This document shows positions 56,495-64,000 of a DNA stretch of 64,000 nucleotides, in pieces; positions within the stretch are counted from its first letter, which is position 1, and every line of letters begins with the position of its first letter. Where the stretch lies: contig NZ_BAGA01000109.1 in the NCBI RefSeq assembly GCF_000308595.1, positions 116,860 through 180,859 on the forward strand, in the 5' to 3' direction. The notes beneath the pieces are model-generated. The model was not told the DNA's origin and made no database searches. It worked only from the letters and a program-made list of their open reading frames with translations. The translations under genes were made by a program, and so were the position numbers. Source of the DNA: Nocardia higoensis NBRC 100133. GTDB lineage: Bacteria > Actinomycetota > Actinomycetes > Mycobacteriales > Mycobacteriaceae.

Positions 56495-57874
56495 TCACGC
56501 CGAGACGGCGCGTGCCGAACTCGCGGCGCATCGACCGGCGATCCGGCCGAGACCGACCGCGGTGAGCAGCCCGTTGCCCGAGCAGTAGCCGCGGGCGCCG
56601 TCGGCTCCCGAGACGCCGGTCGCGACGCCGCCGCCGGCGTAGAGGCCGGGCACGGGAGTGCCGTCGGTGCGGATCACCTGGGCGTCGCCGTCGATGGTCA
56701 CGCCGCCCTGGGTGTGGAACAGGGCCGGGACGGAGCGCACGACGCAGTACGGCGGTTCCAGGGGAGCCAGACCGAAGTCGGTGCGGCCGAACGGGTCCGG
56801 CTGTTCGCCCGCGACGGCGGCGGCGTACCGGGCCAGCGCCTCGCGGACCGGCTCGGGCTCGCAGCCGATCGCCTCGGCGACACCTTCGGCGTCGGCGGCC
56901 TCGGTGACGCCGCCGATATCGACGAGTTCGGCGAATTCGGGCTCGTTGCTACGCACGTATTCGCGGATCTTGGTGTCGAAGACGACATAGCTCTCCGGTG
57001 CGTGCGCGCTGACCACGGTGGCGAAGCCGGAGTAGCCGACGCTCTCGTCGCCCATACGATCGCCCTTGGGAGACAGCAGGATTCCGCCCTTCTCCACGGT
57101 GGTCCACGAGGTGATCGAGCCGTGCGGATAGGCGACGGCAGCGTAGCCCTGGTAAGCGCCCATGTTGCCGGTGCCCGCACCCAGTTCCAGCGCCCAGGAG
57201 ATGGCTTCGCCGGTGGAGCCCTCGGCGCCGAAGTACTGCGCGCCGAGGATCTCCGGCGCCCATTCCCGCAACATGTCGCGGTTGGCGCCGAAACCGTTGG
57301 CCGCCAGCACGACCGCGTGCGCGCGGATGTCGTAGGCGCCGGAACGCGGGCCGTCGACATGGACGCCGACGACGCGGCCGTCCTCGACCAGCAGCCGGCT
57401 CACCGGGTTGCCGGTGACCACGTCGACACCGAGCCGCTTGACCTCGGCGAGCAGGTCGCGCATGAGCGAGGCGCCGCGCCGGTCCGGCGGGGCGTGCAGG
57501 CGCTCGACGGAGTGGCCGACATGCTTGTAGTCGGTGATCAGACGCAGGTCGATGTTGTGCTCCTCGACCAGCCACTCCACCAGCGAGGCCGATTCCGCGG
57601 CCAGCTGCCGGACCAGGCTCTCGGCATCGTGCGGGCCGCTCTGCCTGAGCAGATCCTCGGCCATCCGCTCGGGGCTGTCCTCGATCCCGGCCGCGCGCTG
57701 GTAGCGGCTGCCCGCGCCGGGGATCGAGCCGGTGCTCACACCGGTATTGCCGATGGGCCGGTCCAGCTTCTCCAGGACGACCACCCGGGCGCCCTGTTCG
57801 GCCGCGGCGATGGCCGCGGTCAGCCCGCAGCCGCCCGCTCCGACGACCACGACATCGACGTCGACCTCGCTCAT
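56495..57874 (-). CDS. FAD-dependent oxidoreductase (fumarate reductase/ketosteroid dehydrogenase type)
   Basis: 459 residues. The FAD-binding start is VVVVGAGGCGLTAAIAAAEQGARVVVLEK. A second dinucleotide-contact segment is AVVLAANGFGANRDM and the C-terminal FAD motif is PGLYAGGGVATGVSG. It belongs to the flavoprotein family of fumarate reductases and 3-ketosteroid dehydrogenases, without the heme or quinone partners. It probably desaturates or reduces a pathway intermediate. The ATG overlaps the isochorismatase stop. Confidence 0.88.
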   Translation of the reverse strand: MSEVDVDVVVVGAGGCGLTAAIAAAEQGARVVVLEKLDRPIGNTGVSTGSIPGAGSRYQRAAGIEDSPERMAEDLLRQSGPHDAESLVRQLAAESASLVEWLVEEHNIDLRLITDYKHVGHSVERLHAPPDRRGASLMRDLLAEVKRLGVDVVTGNPVSRLLVEDGRVVGVHVDGPRSGAYDIRAHAVVLAANGFGANRDMLREWAPEILGAQYFGAEGSTGEAISWALELGAGTGNMGAYQGYAAVAYPHGSITSWTTVEKGGILLSPKGDRMGDESVGYSGFATVVSAHAPESYVVFDTKIREYVRSNEPEFAELVDIGGVTEAADAEGVAEAIGCEPEPVREALARYAAAVAGEQPDPFGRTDFGLAPLEPPYCVVRSVPALFHTQGGVTIDGDAQVIRTDGTPVPGLYAGGGVATGVSGADGARGYCSGNGLLTAVGLGRIAGRCAASSARAVSA

Positions 57875-58587
57875 CGTGCTTCCTCCTCGTTGCCGCCCAG
57901 CGCACGCAGCCGCTCGACCAACTCGGGCGTGGTGGTGACGTCGGCGTACTTCTGGGCCATGTCGAACAGGTTGACCTCGTGCACCAGCGGGCTGCGGTCG
58001 TAGACGGCGTCGGCCGGCACGGTCACCTTGAAGTTGTAGGCGAACGCGTCGACGACGCTCGAGCGCACGCACCCGGAGGTGCTGCAGCCGGTGATCACCA
58101 GCGAGTCGACCGCGCGGTCGATGAGGTAGCTGGTCAGCGGGGTGCCGAAGAAGGCGCTCGGGTGCCGCTTGGGCAGCAGCACATCGCCCTGCACTGGCGC
58201 GATCGACTCGACGAAGTCGTATCCGCGCGCGGGGATCGACATGATCGCGGGCACCTTGGCGCCGAGCGTGCCGGTGTCGTAGCTCTGCTTGGGCGCCACG
58301 TGCGGGTAGAGCACCGGCCAGCCGTTGGCCCGGAACACCGCGAGCAGGTCGGCGATCTTGTCGACCGCGTCCCAGGCGACATCGCCGACGGCGGTGGGGA
58401 ATTCCGCGACGGCCTGCTCGAAGGGCACCCGCTCGGTGCCCACCGTGCGGTACTGCACGTCGATGATCAGCAGTGCGGGACGCTCGCCGAGGCCTACGGG
58501 CTTGCCGAATCCGGCCAGTTCGTAACGCTTCAGGGTTTCGGCGTCGACGGCTCCCGCGCCGCCCGCGGACCAGGGCTGTGCGCTCAC
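57871..58587 (-). CDS. Isochorismatase-like cysteine amidohydrolase
   Basis: 238 residues. The catalytic triad is visible: Asp in LLIIDVQYR, Lys in LLPKRHPSAFFGT and Cys in ITGCSTSGCVRSS. Length and the long N-terminal part resemble N-carbamoylsarcosine amidase and maleamate amidase more than true isochorismatase. Its stop overlaps the flavoprotein start and its ATG overlaps the end of the amidohydrolase gene, so it is deep in an operon. It probably hydrolyses the N-carbamoyl or amide product made by the amidohydrolase. Confidence 0.87.
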   Translation of the reverse strand: MSAQPWSAGGAGAVDAETLKRYELAGFGKPVGLGERPALLIIDVQYRTVGTERVPFEQAVAEFPTAVGDVAWDAVDKIADLLAVFRANGWPVLYPHVAPKQSYDTGTLGAKVPAIMSIPARGYDFVESIAPVQGDVLLPKRHPSAFFGTPLTSYLIDRAVDSLVITGCSTSGCVRSSVVDAFAYNFKVTVPADAVYDRSPLVHEVNLFDMAQKYADVTTTPELVERLRALGGNEEEAR

Positions 58588-60023
58588 AGCTGGCTCTCCT
58601 TCGCATGGGTCGTGGTGGTGTCTGCGGCGGCGATGGCGGCCAGCGCCGCGGCGCCGCTGTTCGAACGGTTCAGATAGCGGCCGGTGGGGGCGTCGGCCAG
58701 GACGCCGTCGCGCACCGCGAAATGACCGCCGACCAGGGTGTGACGCACCGAGAGCGGGACCTCACGTCCCTCCCACGGGGTGTACTCGGCGGCCGAGTGC
58801 TGGGTGGCGGCGGTGATGGTGGTGGGGGCCTCGGTGTCCAGGACCACCAGGTCGGCGTCCGAACCGACGGCGATGGTGCCCTTGCGGGGGTACATGCCGA
58901 ACAACTTCGCCGAGCGCGTGCTGGTGGCATCGACCAGGCGTTCCAGCGCAACGCCCCGCGCGAGGCCCTCGGACAGGGTCAGCGGCAGCATCGCCCCGAC
59001 GCCGGGGAAGCCCGCCGTCGCCGTCCAGATGTCCTTCTCCTTGTTGGACTTGTGCCGCGAGTTGTGGTCGGAGCCCACGGTGTCGACCTCGCCCGCCGCC
59101 AGACCGGCCCACAGCGCCTCGACATCGGCGGGCGGGCGCAGCGGCGGGTTGACCTTGCCGTAGGTGCCGCAGCTGGATTCGGTGCTCAGCGTCAGGTACT
59201 GCGTGCAGGTCTCGACGAACAGGTTCGGGTAGCCGGCCCGGTGCATCCTGGTGGCCGACAGCGCGGCCTCGCTGCTGGTGTGCACGGCGTACATGGAGGC
59301 GCCGGTGACGCCGGCCAGGTACGAGACACGCTGCTGCGCTTCGGCTTCCACGTAGGACGGGCGCGAGTTGTGCCAGGCCCACAGCGGACCGCGGCTCTCG
59401 TCGCGGGGCTGCTCGCGCAGGCGCCAGACGAGTTCGACATTTTCCGGATGCGGATTCACCATCGCGCCGTGATCGGCGGTCAGGCCGAGGATGTCGTACA
59501 TGAAGGCGTCGTCGTTGCCCGGCATGCCGAGGTACTTGCCCTCGTCGCCGCGGAAGTTCATGAAGAACTTGAAGCTGGAGACGCCCAGTTCGCTCACGTA
59601 GCTCGGCAGCGCCTTCAGGTGCTCGGGGGTGCCGAGCACGAAGTGGAAGCCGAAGTCGGTGCGCGCGTTGGCCGCCATGACGTCGCGGGCGGCGGTGAAC
59701 ACCTCCTCGTAGGGGTCGGCGCTCATCAGGTAGGCGAGCATGGTGGTGACGCCACCGGCCACCGCCGACGCGGTCTCGAGATCGGCGTCGTCGGGATCGC
59801 GGGGCACCCGGATGTCCTTGCCCAGATGCACGTGCGGATCGATCGCACCAGGCAGCACCATGGCGCCGCGCAGATCGATCACCTCACGGGCCTGCTCGGG
59901 GGCGTCCTGGGCGACGATGCCCGCGACCTTGCCGTCGCGGACCAGGATGTCGACCTTGCTGAGTCCTTCGCCGTGCAGGAAGACACGGCCGCCGTGCAGC
60001 CGTAGGTCGTAATCGGTGCTCAT
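58584..60023 (-). CDS. Dihydropyrimidinase/hydantoinase-like amidohydrolase
   Basis: 479 residues. Metal ligands are in IDPHVHLG, the carboxylated lysine in SSFKFFMNFRG and further ligands in VNPHPENVE, YAVHTSSEAA and VGSDHNSRHK. This is the cyclic amidohydrolase fold of hydantoinases, dihydropyrimidinases and allantoinases. It should open a cyclic imide or ureide ring. The start is ATG 60023 or the GTG one codon upstream, overlapping the lyase stop. Confidence 0.88.
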   Translation of the reverse strand: MSTDYDLRLHGGRVFLHGEGLSKVDILVRDGKVAGIVAQDAPEQAREVIDLRGAMVLPGAIDPHVHLGKDIRVPRDPDDADLETASAVAGGVTTMLAYLMSADPYEEVFTAARDVMAANARTDFGFHFVLGTPEHLKALPSYVSELGVSSFKFFMNFRGDEGKYLGMPGNDDAFMYDILGLTADHGAMVNPHPENVELVWRLREQPRDESRGPLWAWHNSRPSYVEAEAQQRVSYLAGVTGASMYAVHTSSEAALSATRMHRAGYPNLFVETCTQYLTLSTESSCGTYGKVNPPLRPPADVEALWAGLAAGEVDTVGSDHNSRHKSNKEKDIWTATAGFPGVGAMLPLTLSEGLARGVALERLVDATSTRSAKLFGMYPRKGTIAVGSDADLVVLDTEAPTTITAATQHSAAEYTPWEGREVPLSVRHTLVGGHFAVRDGVLADAPTGRYLNRSNSGAAALAAIAAADTTTTHAKESQL

Positions 60024-60907
60024 CACTTCGCCTCCTCGACCGCGGCGTACCGGGCGTCGAGCTCGTCGAACAACGGTTTGGAGACCAGGCTCTGGCGGTC
60101 CTGCCAGCTGATCATCTTGTCGGCGGCGTCGATGGTGTCGCCGTGCTCGTACAGGTGCTGGAGCACCGAACGCATGCCGAGCACGGCGCCGCGCATGGCG
60201 GCATTGGCGTAGAGAGCGACCGAGAAGCCGAGTTCGCCGAGCTCGGCGCGGCCGAGGATCGGCGTGAGCCCGCCTTCGACCATGTTGGCCATGTGGATGC
60301 CGGGGACCGCCGAGGTGATCTTGCGCATCTCCTCGGCACTGCGCGGCGCCTCGACGAACAAGACATCGGCGCCCGCCTCGAGGTACCGCGCGGCCCGCTC
60401 ACACGCCTCTTCGATGCCCGCGGTCGCCCTGGCGTCGGTGCGAGCGATGATCACGGTGTCGTCGTCGGCGCGAGCGTCGACCGCCGCGTGGATCTTGCCG
60501 ATCATCTCCGAGGCCGAGATGACGTCCTTGCCGGCGAAATGGCCGCACTTCTTGGGAGCGACCTGGTCCTCCAGCTGGATCGCGGCCGCGCCCGCGCGCT
60601 CCAGCCTGCGCACGGTGCGCTGGACGTTGAGCGCGCTACCGAAGCCGGTGTCGGCGTCGACGACCAGGGGCAGCGAGACCGCGTCGGCCATGACGGCCAC
60701 ATGGTCGGCGATCTCGTTCATGGTGAGCAGACCGAGGTCGGGCATCCCGAGATAGGTGTTGGTCACGCCGGCTCCGGAGACGTACACCGCGCCGAAGCCG
60801 GTCTCCTCGACCACGCGGGCCGCGAGCGCGTTCGGCGCGCCGGCCAGGAGCAACGGGCCGTTCTCCTGGTCGGCCATGCGTTCTCTCAGGACTTTTGCCA
60901 AGGTCAT
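60023..60907 (-). CDS. Isocitrate lyase/PEP mutase family lyase
   Basis: 294 residues. The catalytic loop is QVAPKKCGHFAGK with the active Cys, and VDADTGFGSALNVQRTV and IARTDARAT hold the Mg2+ and substrate groups. These features match methylisocitrate lyase, dimethylmalate lyase and oxaloacetate-type lyases. It should split a C4-C7 di- or tricarboxylate, probably the last step of the pathway in this operon. It overlaps the regulator gene by four bases. Confidence 0.9.
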   Translation of the reverse strand: MTLAKVLRERMADQENGPLLLAGAPNALAARVVEETGFGAVYVSGAGVTNTYLGMPDLGLLTMNEIADHVAVMADAVSLPLVVDADTGFGSALNVQRTVRRLERAGAAAIQLEDQVAPKKCGHFAGKDVISASEMIGKIHAAVDARADDDTVIIARTDARATAGIEEACERAARYLEAGADVLFVEAPRSAEEMRKITSAVPGIHMANMVEGGLTPILGRAELGELGFSVALYANAAMRGAVLGMRSVLQHLYEHGDTIDAADKMISWQDRQSLVSKPLFDELDARYAAVEEAK

Positions 60908-61605
60908 TCGTCGGGTTCCTTTTCATTATCAGGCAGCCCGAGGGCCGCAATCGCGCTCTCCATCGAGTGCTGGAGGTGCTCCTCCATCCGATGGATCGCG
61001 CGGTCCAGATCGCGATCCTTCAGTGCCGCAATCAGTTCCTTGTGTTCCACGACCGCGGCACGGGCACGGGTCGGCTTGCTCGCCGACATGGTGCGGGCCA
61101 GGGAGAGCAATCGCTGGGTCTCCAGCGCCGCCGACAGCAGCGCCTGGTTGTTCGTGAGCACCAACAGCTGCAGGTGGAAGTCGAGTTCGGCCGGGTAGGC
61201 GGTATCGGCTGTGGCCGCGACCTTTTCCTGCGCGGCCGACTGCAGGGCTTCCAGATCCGCCAGGTCGGCGTCGGCAGCGTTGCGGCACAGCAGCCGCACC
61301 GCGTGCAGTTCCAGAGCGGTCCGCAGTTCGTAGAGGTCGACGATCTCCTGTCGCGTGAAGGTGCGCACGAACGCGCCGCGATGGCTGATCACCGTCAGCA
61401 GACCCTCACTCACCAGCCGCTGGATGGCCTCGCGCAGCGGACCGCGGCTGATACCGAGATCGGCGGCGAGAGCGACTTCGTTGAGTCGCTCGCCCGGCTT
61501 CAGGGTGCCGTCGAGCACCATGTCGCGAAGGACGGCTTCGGTTCGATGCGCGAAGGTGCCTTCGCGATGCAGGCGGGGGGCGGCGGTGGGTCGTGACGTC
61601 GTCAT
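60904..61605 (-). CDS. GntR-family regulator, FadR/FCD subgroup
   Basis: About 233 residues. The winged helix is LNEVALAADLGISRGPLREAIQRLVSEGLL and the C-terminal FCD domain has ELDFHLQLLVLTNN and a metal-binding histidine set. FCD regulators sense organic acids and usually repress the operon they sit in. ATG 61605 follows the MFS stop by four bases; ATG 61617 is an alternative. A candidate operator with GACAC/GTGTC arms lies at 56398-56419. Confidence 0.88.
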   Translation of the reverse strand: MTTSRPTAAPRLHREGTFAHRTEAVLRDMVLDGTLKPGERLNEVALAADLGISRGPLREAIQRLVSEGLLTVISHRGAFVRTFTRQEIVDLYELRTALELHAVRLLCRNAADADLADLEALQSAAQEKVAATADTAYPAELDFHLQLLVLTNNQALLSAALETQRLLSLARTMSASKPTRARAAVVEHKELIAALKDRDLDRAIHRMEEHLQHSMESAIAALGLPDNEKEPDE

Positions 61606-61609
61606 GGGG

Positions 61610-62923
61610 TCAAGCATCCTTCAAAGCGGTACCTGCTGTTTCACGCATCGCCAGTGCTGCCGCGAGCGTGATCAGCGCAGTGGCCATGAGGAAGTACGCC
61701 GGCGACAGCGAGCTGCCGGTCTCCCGCACCAGCCAGGTGCAGATGTAGGGCGAGAAGCCACCGGCCAGCGCGGCGCCGAGGTTGAAGCCGAGCGCGATAC
61801 CGCTGTAACGGACACGGGTGGGGAACATTTCGGTGAAGGCCGAGAAAGCGACACCCATCAGAGCGGAGTCGATCAGCCCCAGCACGACCATCGAGACCAG
61901 CGTGATCGCGCCGCCCTGCTCGAAGAGAACGAAGACGGGGATCGGAATCACCAGCGCCACAACGGTGGCGCCGAGGAAGACCGCCTTACGGCCGATCTTG
62001 TCCGACAGTAGGCCGAAGAAGGGCATGCACACCGTGGCTACGGCCAGGGTGATCGAGTTGAACCAGAAAGTGGTGGTCGAGGACATGCCCACGACGGTCT
62101 GCAGGTGCAGCGGAACGTAGACGTAGGCGACGTAGTAGGCCGAGAACAGCAGGATCGACAGGCCGAGGCAGATCGCGAGCGCCCGGCGGTGGCTGCGGAA
62201 CAGCTCCTTCATCGGGCTGGCGACGGTGTCCTCGGCGGGCGCCACGAACCGCGGGGTCTCCTGCAGTTGGGACCGGATCCAGAGACCGAACAGTCCCAGC
62301 GGGATGGCGGCCAGGAACGGGATGCGCCAACCCCAGTCCCGCATGGCGTCCTCACCGAGGACGGTGTTGAGCAGCGTGATGAACAGCGAAGCCATCAGCG
62401 CGCCACCGAGCGCGCCGGTCTGGACCGACGAGCACATCAGCCCGCGGCGGTTGTTCGGGGAGAACTCGGCGACGAACGCGGCCGCGCCGCTCACCTCGCC
62501 ACTGGCCGCCAGGCCCTGCATGCAGCGCGCCAGGACGAGCAGAACCGTGGCGCCGACGCCGATGGCGGCGTAGGTGGGCAGCACACCGATCATGCCGCTG
62601 GCGACGGCCATCAGAAAGATGGTGAAGGCCAGCACCTTCTTGCGGCCGTACTTGTCGCCGAAGTGCCCGAAGATCACCCCGCCGATCGGGCGGAGCAGGA
62701 ACGCCGCGGCGAAGGTGAGCAGCGTGGCCAGCAGCGCCGAGGTGGGGTCCTCGGTGACGAAGAAATGCCCGGCGATGATAACGGCAAGGTAGCCGTACGC
62801 GCCGAAATCGAAGTACTCCAGCAGGGATCCGATGAAGCCTGCGGCAATGATCCGCGGCTTGATCTCGGTCTGCCGGTCGGGGGAAGCGGCGTGGGCGGGG
62901 GGTGCCGCAGCGATCTCGGTCAT
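61610..62923 (-). CDS. MFS transporter, metabolite:H+ symporter family
   Basis: 437 residues with twelve membrane segments. Typical MHS motifs are GSLLEYFDFGAYGYLA, RPIGGVIFGHFGDKYGRKK and WGWRIPFLAAIPLGLFGLWIR. Relatives import citrate, shikimate, proline-betaine or dicarboxylates. It is the first gene of the catabolic operon and probably brings in its substrate. The promoter lies in the 264-base gap before 63188, which also serves the NTF2-like gene. Confidence 0.93.
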   Translation of the reverse strand: MTEIAAAPPAHAASPDRQTEIKPRIIAAGFIGSLLEYFDFGAYGYLAVIIAGHFFVTEDPTSALLATLLTFAAAFLLRPIGGVIFGHFGDKYGRKKVLAFTIFLMAVASGMIGVLPTYAAIGVGATVLLVLARCMQGLAASGEVSGAAAFVAEFSPNNRRGLMCSSVQTGALGGALMASLFITLLNTVLGEDAMRDWGWRIPFLAAIPLGLFGLWIRSQLQETPRFVAPAEDTVASPMKELFRSHRRALAICLGLSILLFSAYYVAYVYVPLHLQTVVGMSSTTTFWFNSITLAVATVCMPFFGLLSDKIGRKAVFLGATVVALVIPIPVFVLFEQGGAITLVSMVVLGLIDSALMGVAFSAFTEMFPTRVRYSGIALGFNLGAALAGGFSPYICTWLVRETGSSLSPAYFLMATALITLAAALAMRETAGTALKDA

Positions 62924-63187
62924 GGGTTCCTCGTGGTCATTGCGCCAGAGCGCCTGAGAAGCGAACGTCCCGCATCCGTGGGACTGGGATCACACTTTGC
63001 CTCGCCCTGTAGTCAACTGTCAACAGTTTGCAATGTTAAAGCTAAGTATCAGCAATCGCGCCGCCGGGTGCGCACCACCGCCTCCAGCGCGCGACCGCCC
63101 GGCCCGGGGGGCGGAAGTCCCCTACCGGTTCCCGCCGCACGGCTACCGTGGCAAGTCGATCGATAGGACGACCATGCGAGGTGGCAG

Positions 63188-63604
63188 ATGCACGCTTTCC
63201 GGGCAGCCGTGGAGGCTCGGGACGAGGCCGCGATCGAGGCGTTGCTCGCCGACGACGTGGTCTTCACCAGTCCGGTGGCGTTCAAGCCCTATCCGGGCAA
63301 GCCGATCACTGCGGCGATTCTGCGCGCGGTGATCCGGGTGTTCGAGGACTTCCGGTACGTGCGCGAAATCGCCGACCAGGGCGGCCGCGACCACGCGCTC
63401 GTGTTCGAAGCCACCGTCGACGGCAAGAAGCTGACCGGGTGCGACTTCCTGCATGTCGACGAGGACGGGAAGATCGACGACTTCATGGTGATGGTGCGTC
63501 CACTGTCGGCGGCGCAGGCGCTGGCCGAACGGATGGGTGAGCAGTTCGAGCGCATCGAGGCCGAGGCCACCGCGCAGTACGAGCGGCAAGCCGCCGACGA
63601 GTAG
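63188..63604 (+). CDS. NTF2-like/SnoaL-type protein
   Basis: 138 residues, start MHAFRAAVEARDEAAIEALLADDVVFTSP, the usual opening of SnoaL-like folds. FRYVREIADQGGRDHALVFEATVDG and DFLHVDEDGKIDDFMVMVRP complete it. CGAGGTGG precedes the ATG. Divergent from the MFS gene. The activity is unknown; it may be a hydrolase- or isomerase-like enzyme or a binding protein. Confidence 0.82.
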   Translation: MHAFRAAVEARDEAAIEALLADDVVFTSPVAFKPYPGKPITAAILRAVIRVFEDFRYVREIADQGGRDHALVFEATVDGKKLTGCDFLHVDEDGKIDDFMVMVRPLSAAQALAERMGEQFERIEAEATAQYERQAADE

Positions 63605-63717
63605 CGCACCCGCAGCCGGACTCCGGCGTCGTCAACCGCCCCGGACGCTCGAGGTACCGTTGGCCGACGCAGGAAACGCTGTGTCGCGTGGACGGATATC
63701 GCCAGCCGGGAGGGGTT

Positions 63718-64000
63718 GTGACGGCAGATGCGGACAGCGCCCCGACCTCTGCCGACGCCACCCCCGTCGCCGGCGCGGCCGGGTACACCGTCCGGGTCGT
63801 GGCCGAACGGCTCGGCGTCCCTACCGCGACGCTGCGCAGTTGGACCCGCCGCTACGGCATCGGGCCCAGCCAGGAGCGACCGGGCAAGCACCGCCTCTAC
63901 ACCGAATCCGATATCGCGACCCTGGAGCACATGCTCGGTCTGATCCGGGCGGGCGCGAGCCCGGCGGGCGCGGCGGCCGCGGTGGCCGCGCGGACCATGC
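63718..64000 (+). CDS. MerR-type regulator, partial (cut by window edge)
   Basis: The frame starts at GTG with GGGAGGGG ahead. After a disordered start, residues about 21-60 form a MerR helix-turn-helix (TVRVVAERLGVPTATLRSWTRRYG) with RPGKHRLYTESDIATLEHM. The WTRRYG ending is typical of MerR proteins with a C-terminal B12-binding light-sensor domain (CarH/LitR type) or similar; that part lies outside the window. Confidence 0.85.
   Translation, partial: MTADADSAPTSADATPVAGAAGYTVRVVAERLGVPTATLRSWTRRYGIGPSQERPGKHRLYTESDIATLEHMLGLIRAGASPAGAAAAVAARTM

Overview
The window is G+C-rich with short operons, overlapping stop/start codons and many GTG starts, as in an actinomycete. Mycolata-type content (an antigen 85/mycolyltransferase-like secreted esterase, a mycothiol-dependent maleylpyruvate isomerase-family enzyme, a group 1h uptake hydrogenase) points to Mycobacteriales, most likely Nocardia or a close relative. 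The genus is an inference.

Region 1 (1-17.2 kb): a peroxiredoxin and a DJ-1/PfpI protein on the minus strand, then a complete plus-strand [NiFe]-hydrogenase locus. It runs hypA-hypB, small and large subunits of group 1h type, a NifU/Rieske electron-transfer candidate, three uncharacterised hydrogenase-associated genes, a 39-residue membrane peptide, a maturation protease, hypC-hypF-hypC-hypD-hypE, a NicO-family nickel transporter and a DUF6390-like gene. Everything needed to build the Ni-Fe(CN)2CO site and load nickel is present. The locus probably oxidises trace H2 to feed the respiratory chain.

Region 2 (17.2-29.8 kb): an accessory island with visibly lower G+C. It holds a 965-residue polymorphic toxin whose C-terminus resembles a RelA/SpoT (alarmone synthetase) domain, with a 129-residue candidate immunity protein overlapping its stop. 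Around it are a second intact immunity paralog, a third broken one, pieces of toxin ends, a second toxin-tail/immunity-like pair, a HsdR fragment, one complete ISAs1-family element, and fragments of IS701-, IS5- and IS110-type transposases. Two XRE/TPR regulators flank the cluster. This is the most interesting part of the window.

Region 3 (29.8-45.5 kb): mostly ordinary chromosomal genes. They include an ABC exporter pair, a LigD-type polymerase, a TerD-AIM24 fusion, an antigen 85-like esterase, Dps, PhoD phosphatase, an AraC/VOC/UvrA-like triad with a partial tandem duplication of its 3' end, and a methyltransferase.

Region 4 (45.8-64 kb): a metQNI methionine importer, a MoxR-ATPase/VWA pair, and a guanidine-III-type riboswitch in front of a guanidinium exporter of the SMR family. 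RmuC follows, then a six-gene minus-strand catabolic operon (MFS importer, GntR regulator, isocitrate-lyase-family lyase, dihydropyrimidinase-like amidohydrolase, isochorismatase-like amidase, FAD oxidoreductase), SnoaL/NTF2-like proteins and the start of a MerR-type regulator. No rRNA, convincing tRNA or CRISPR array was seen.
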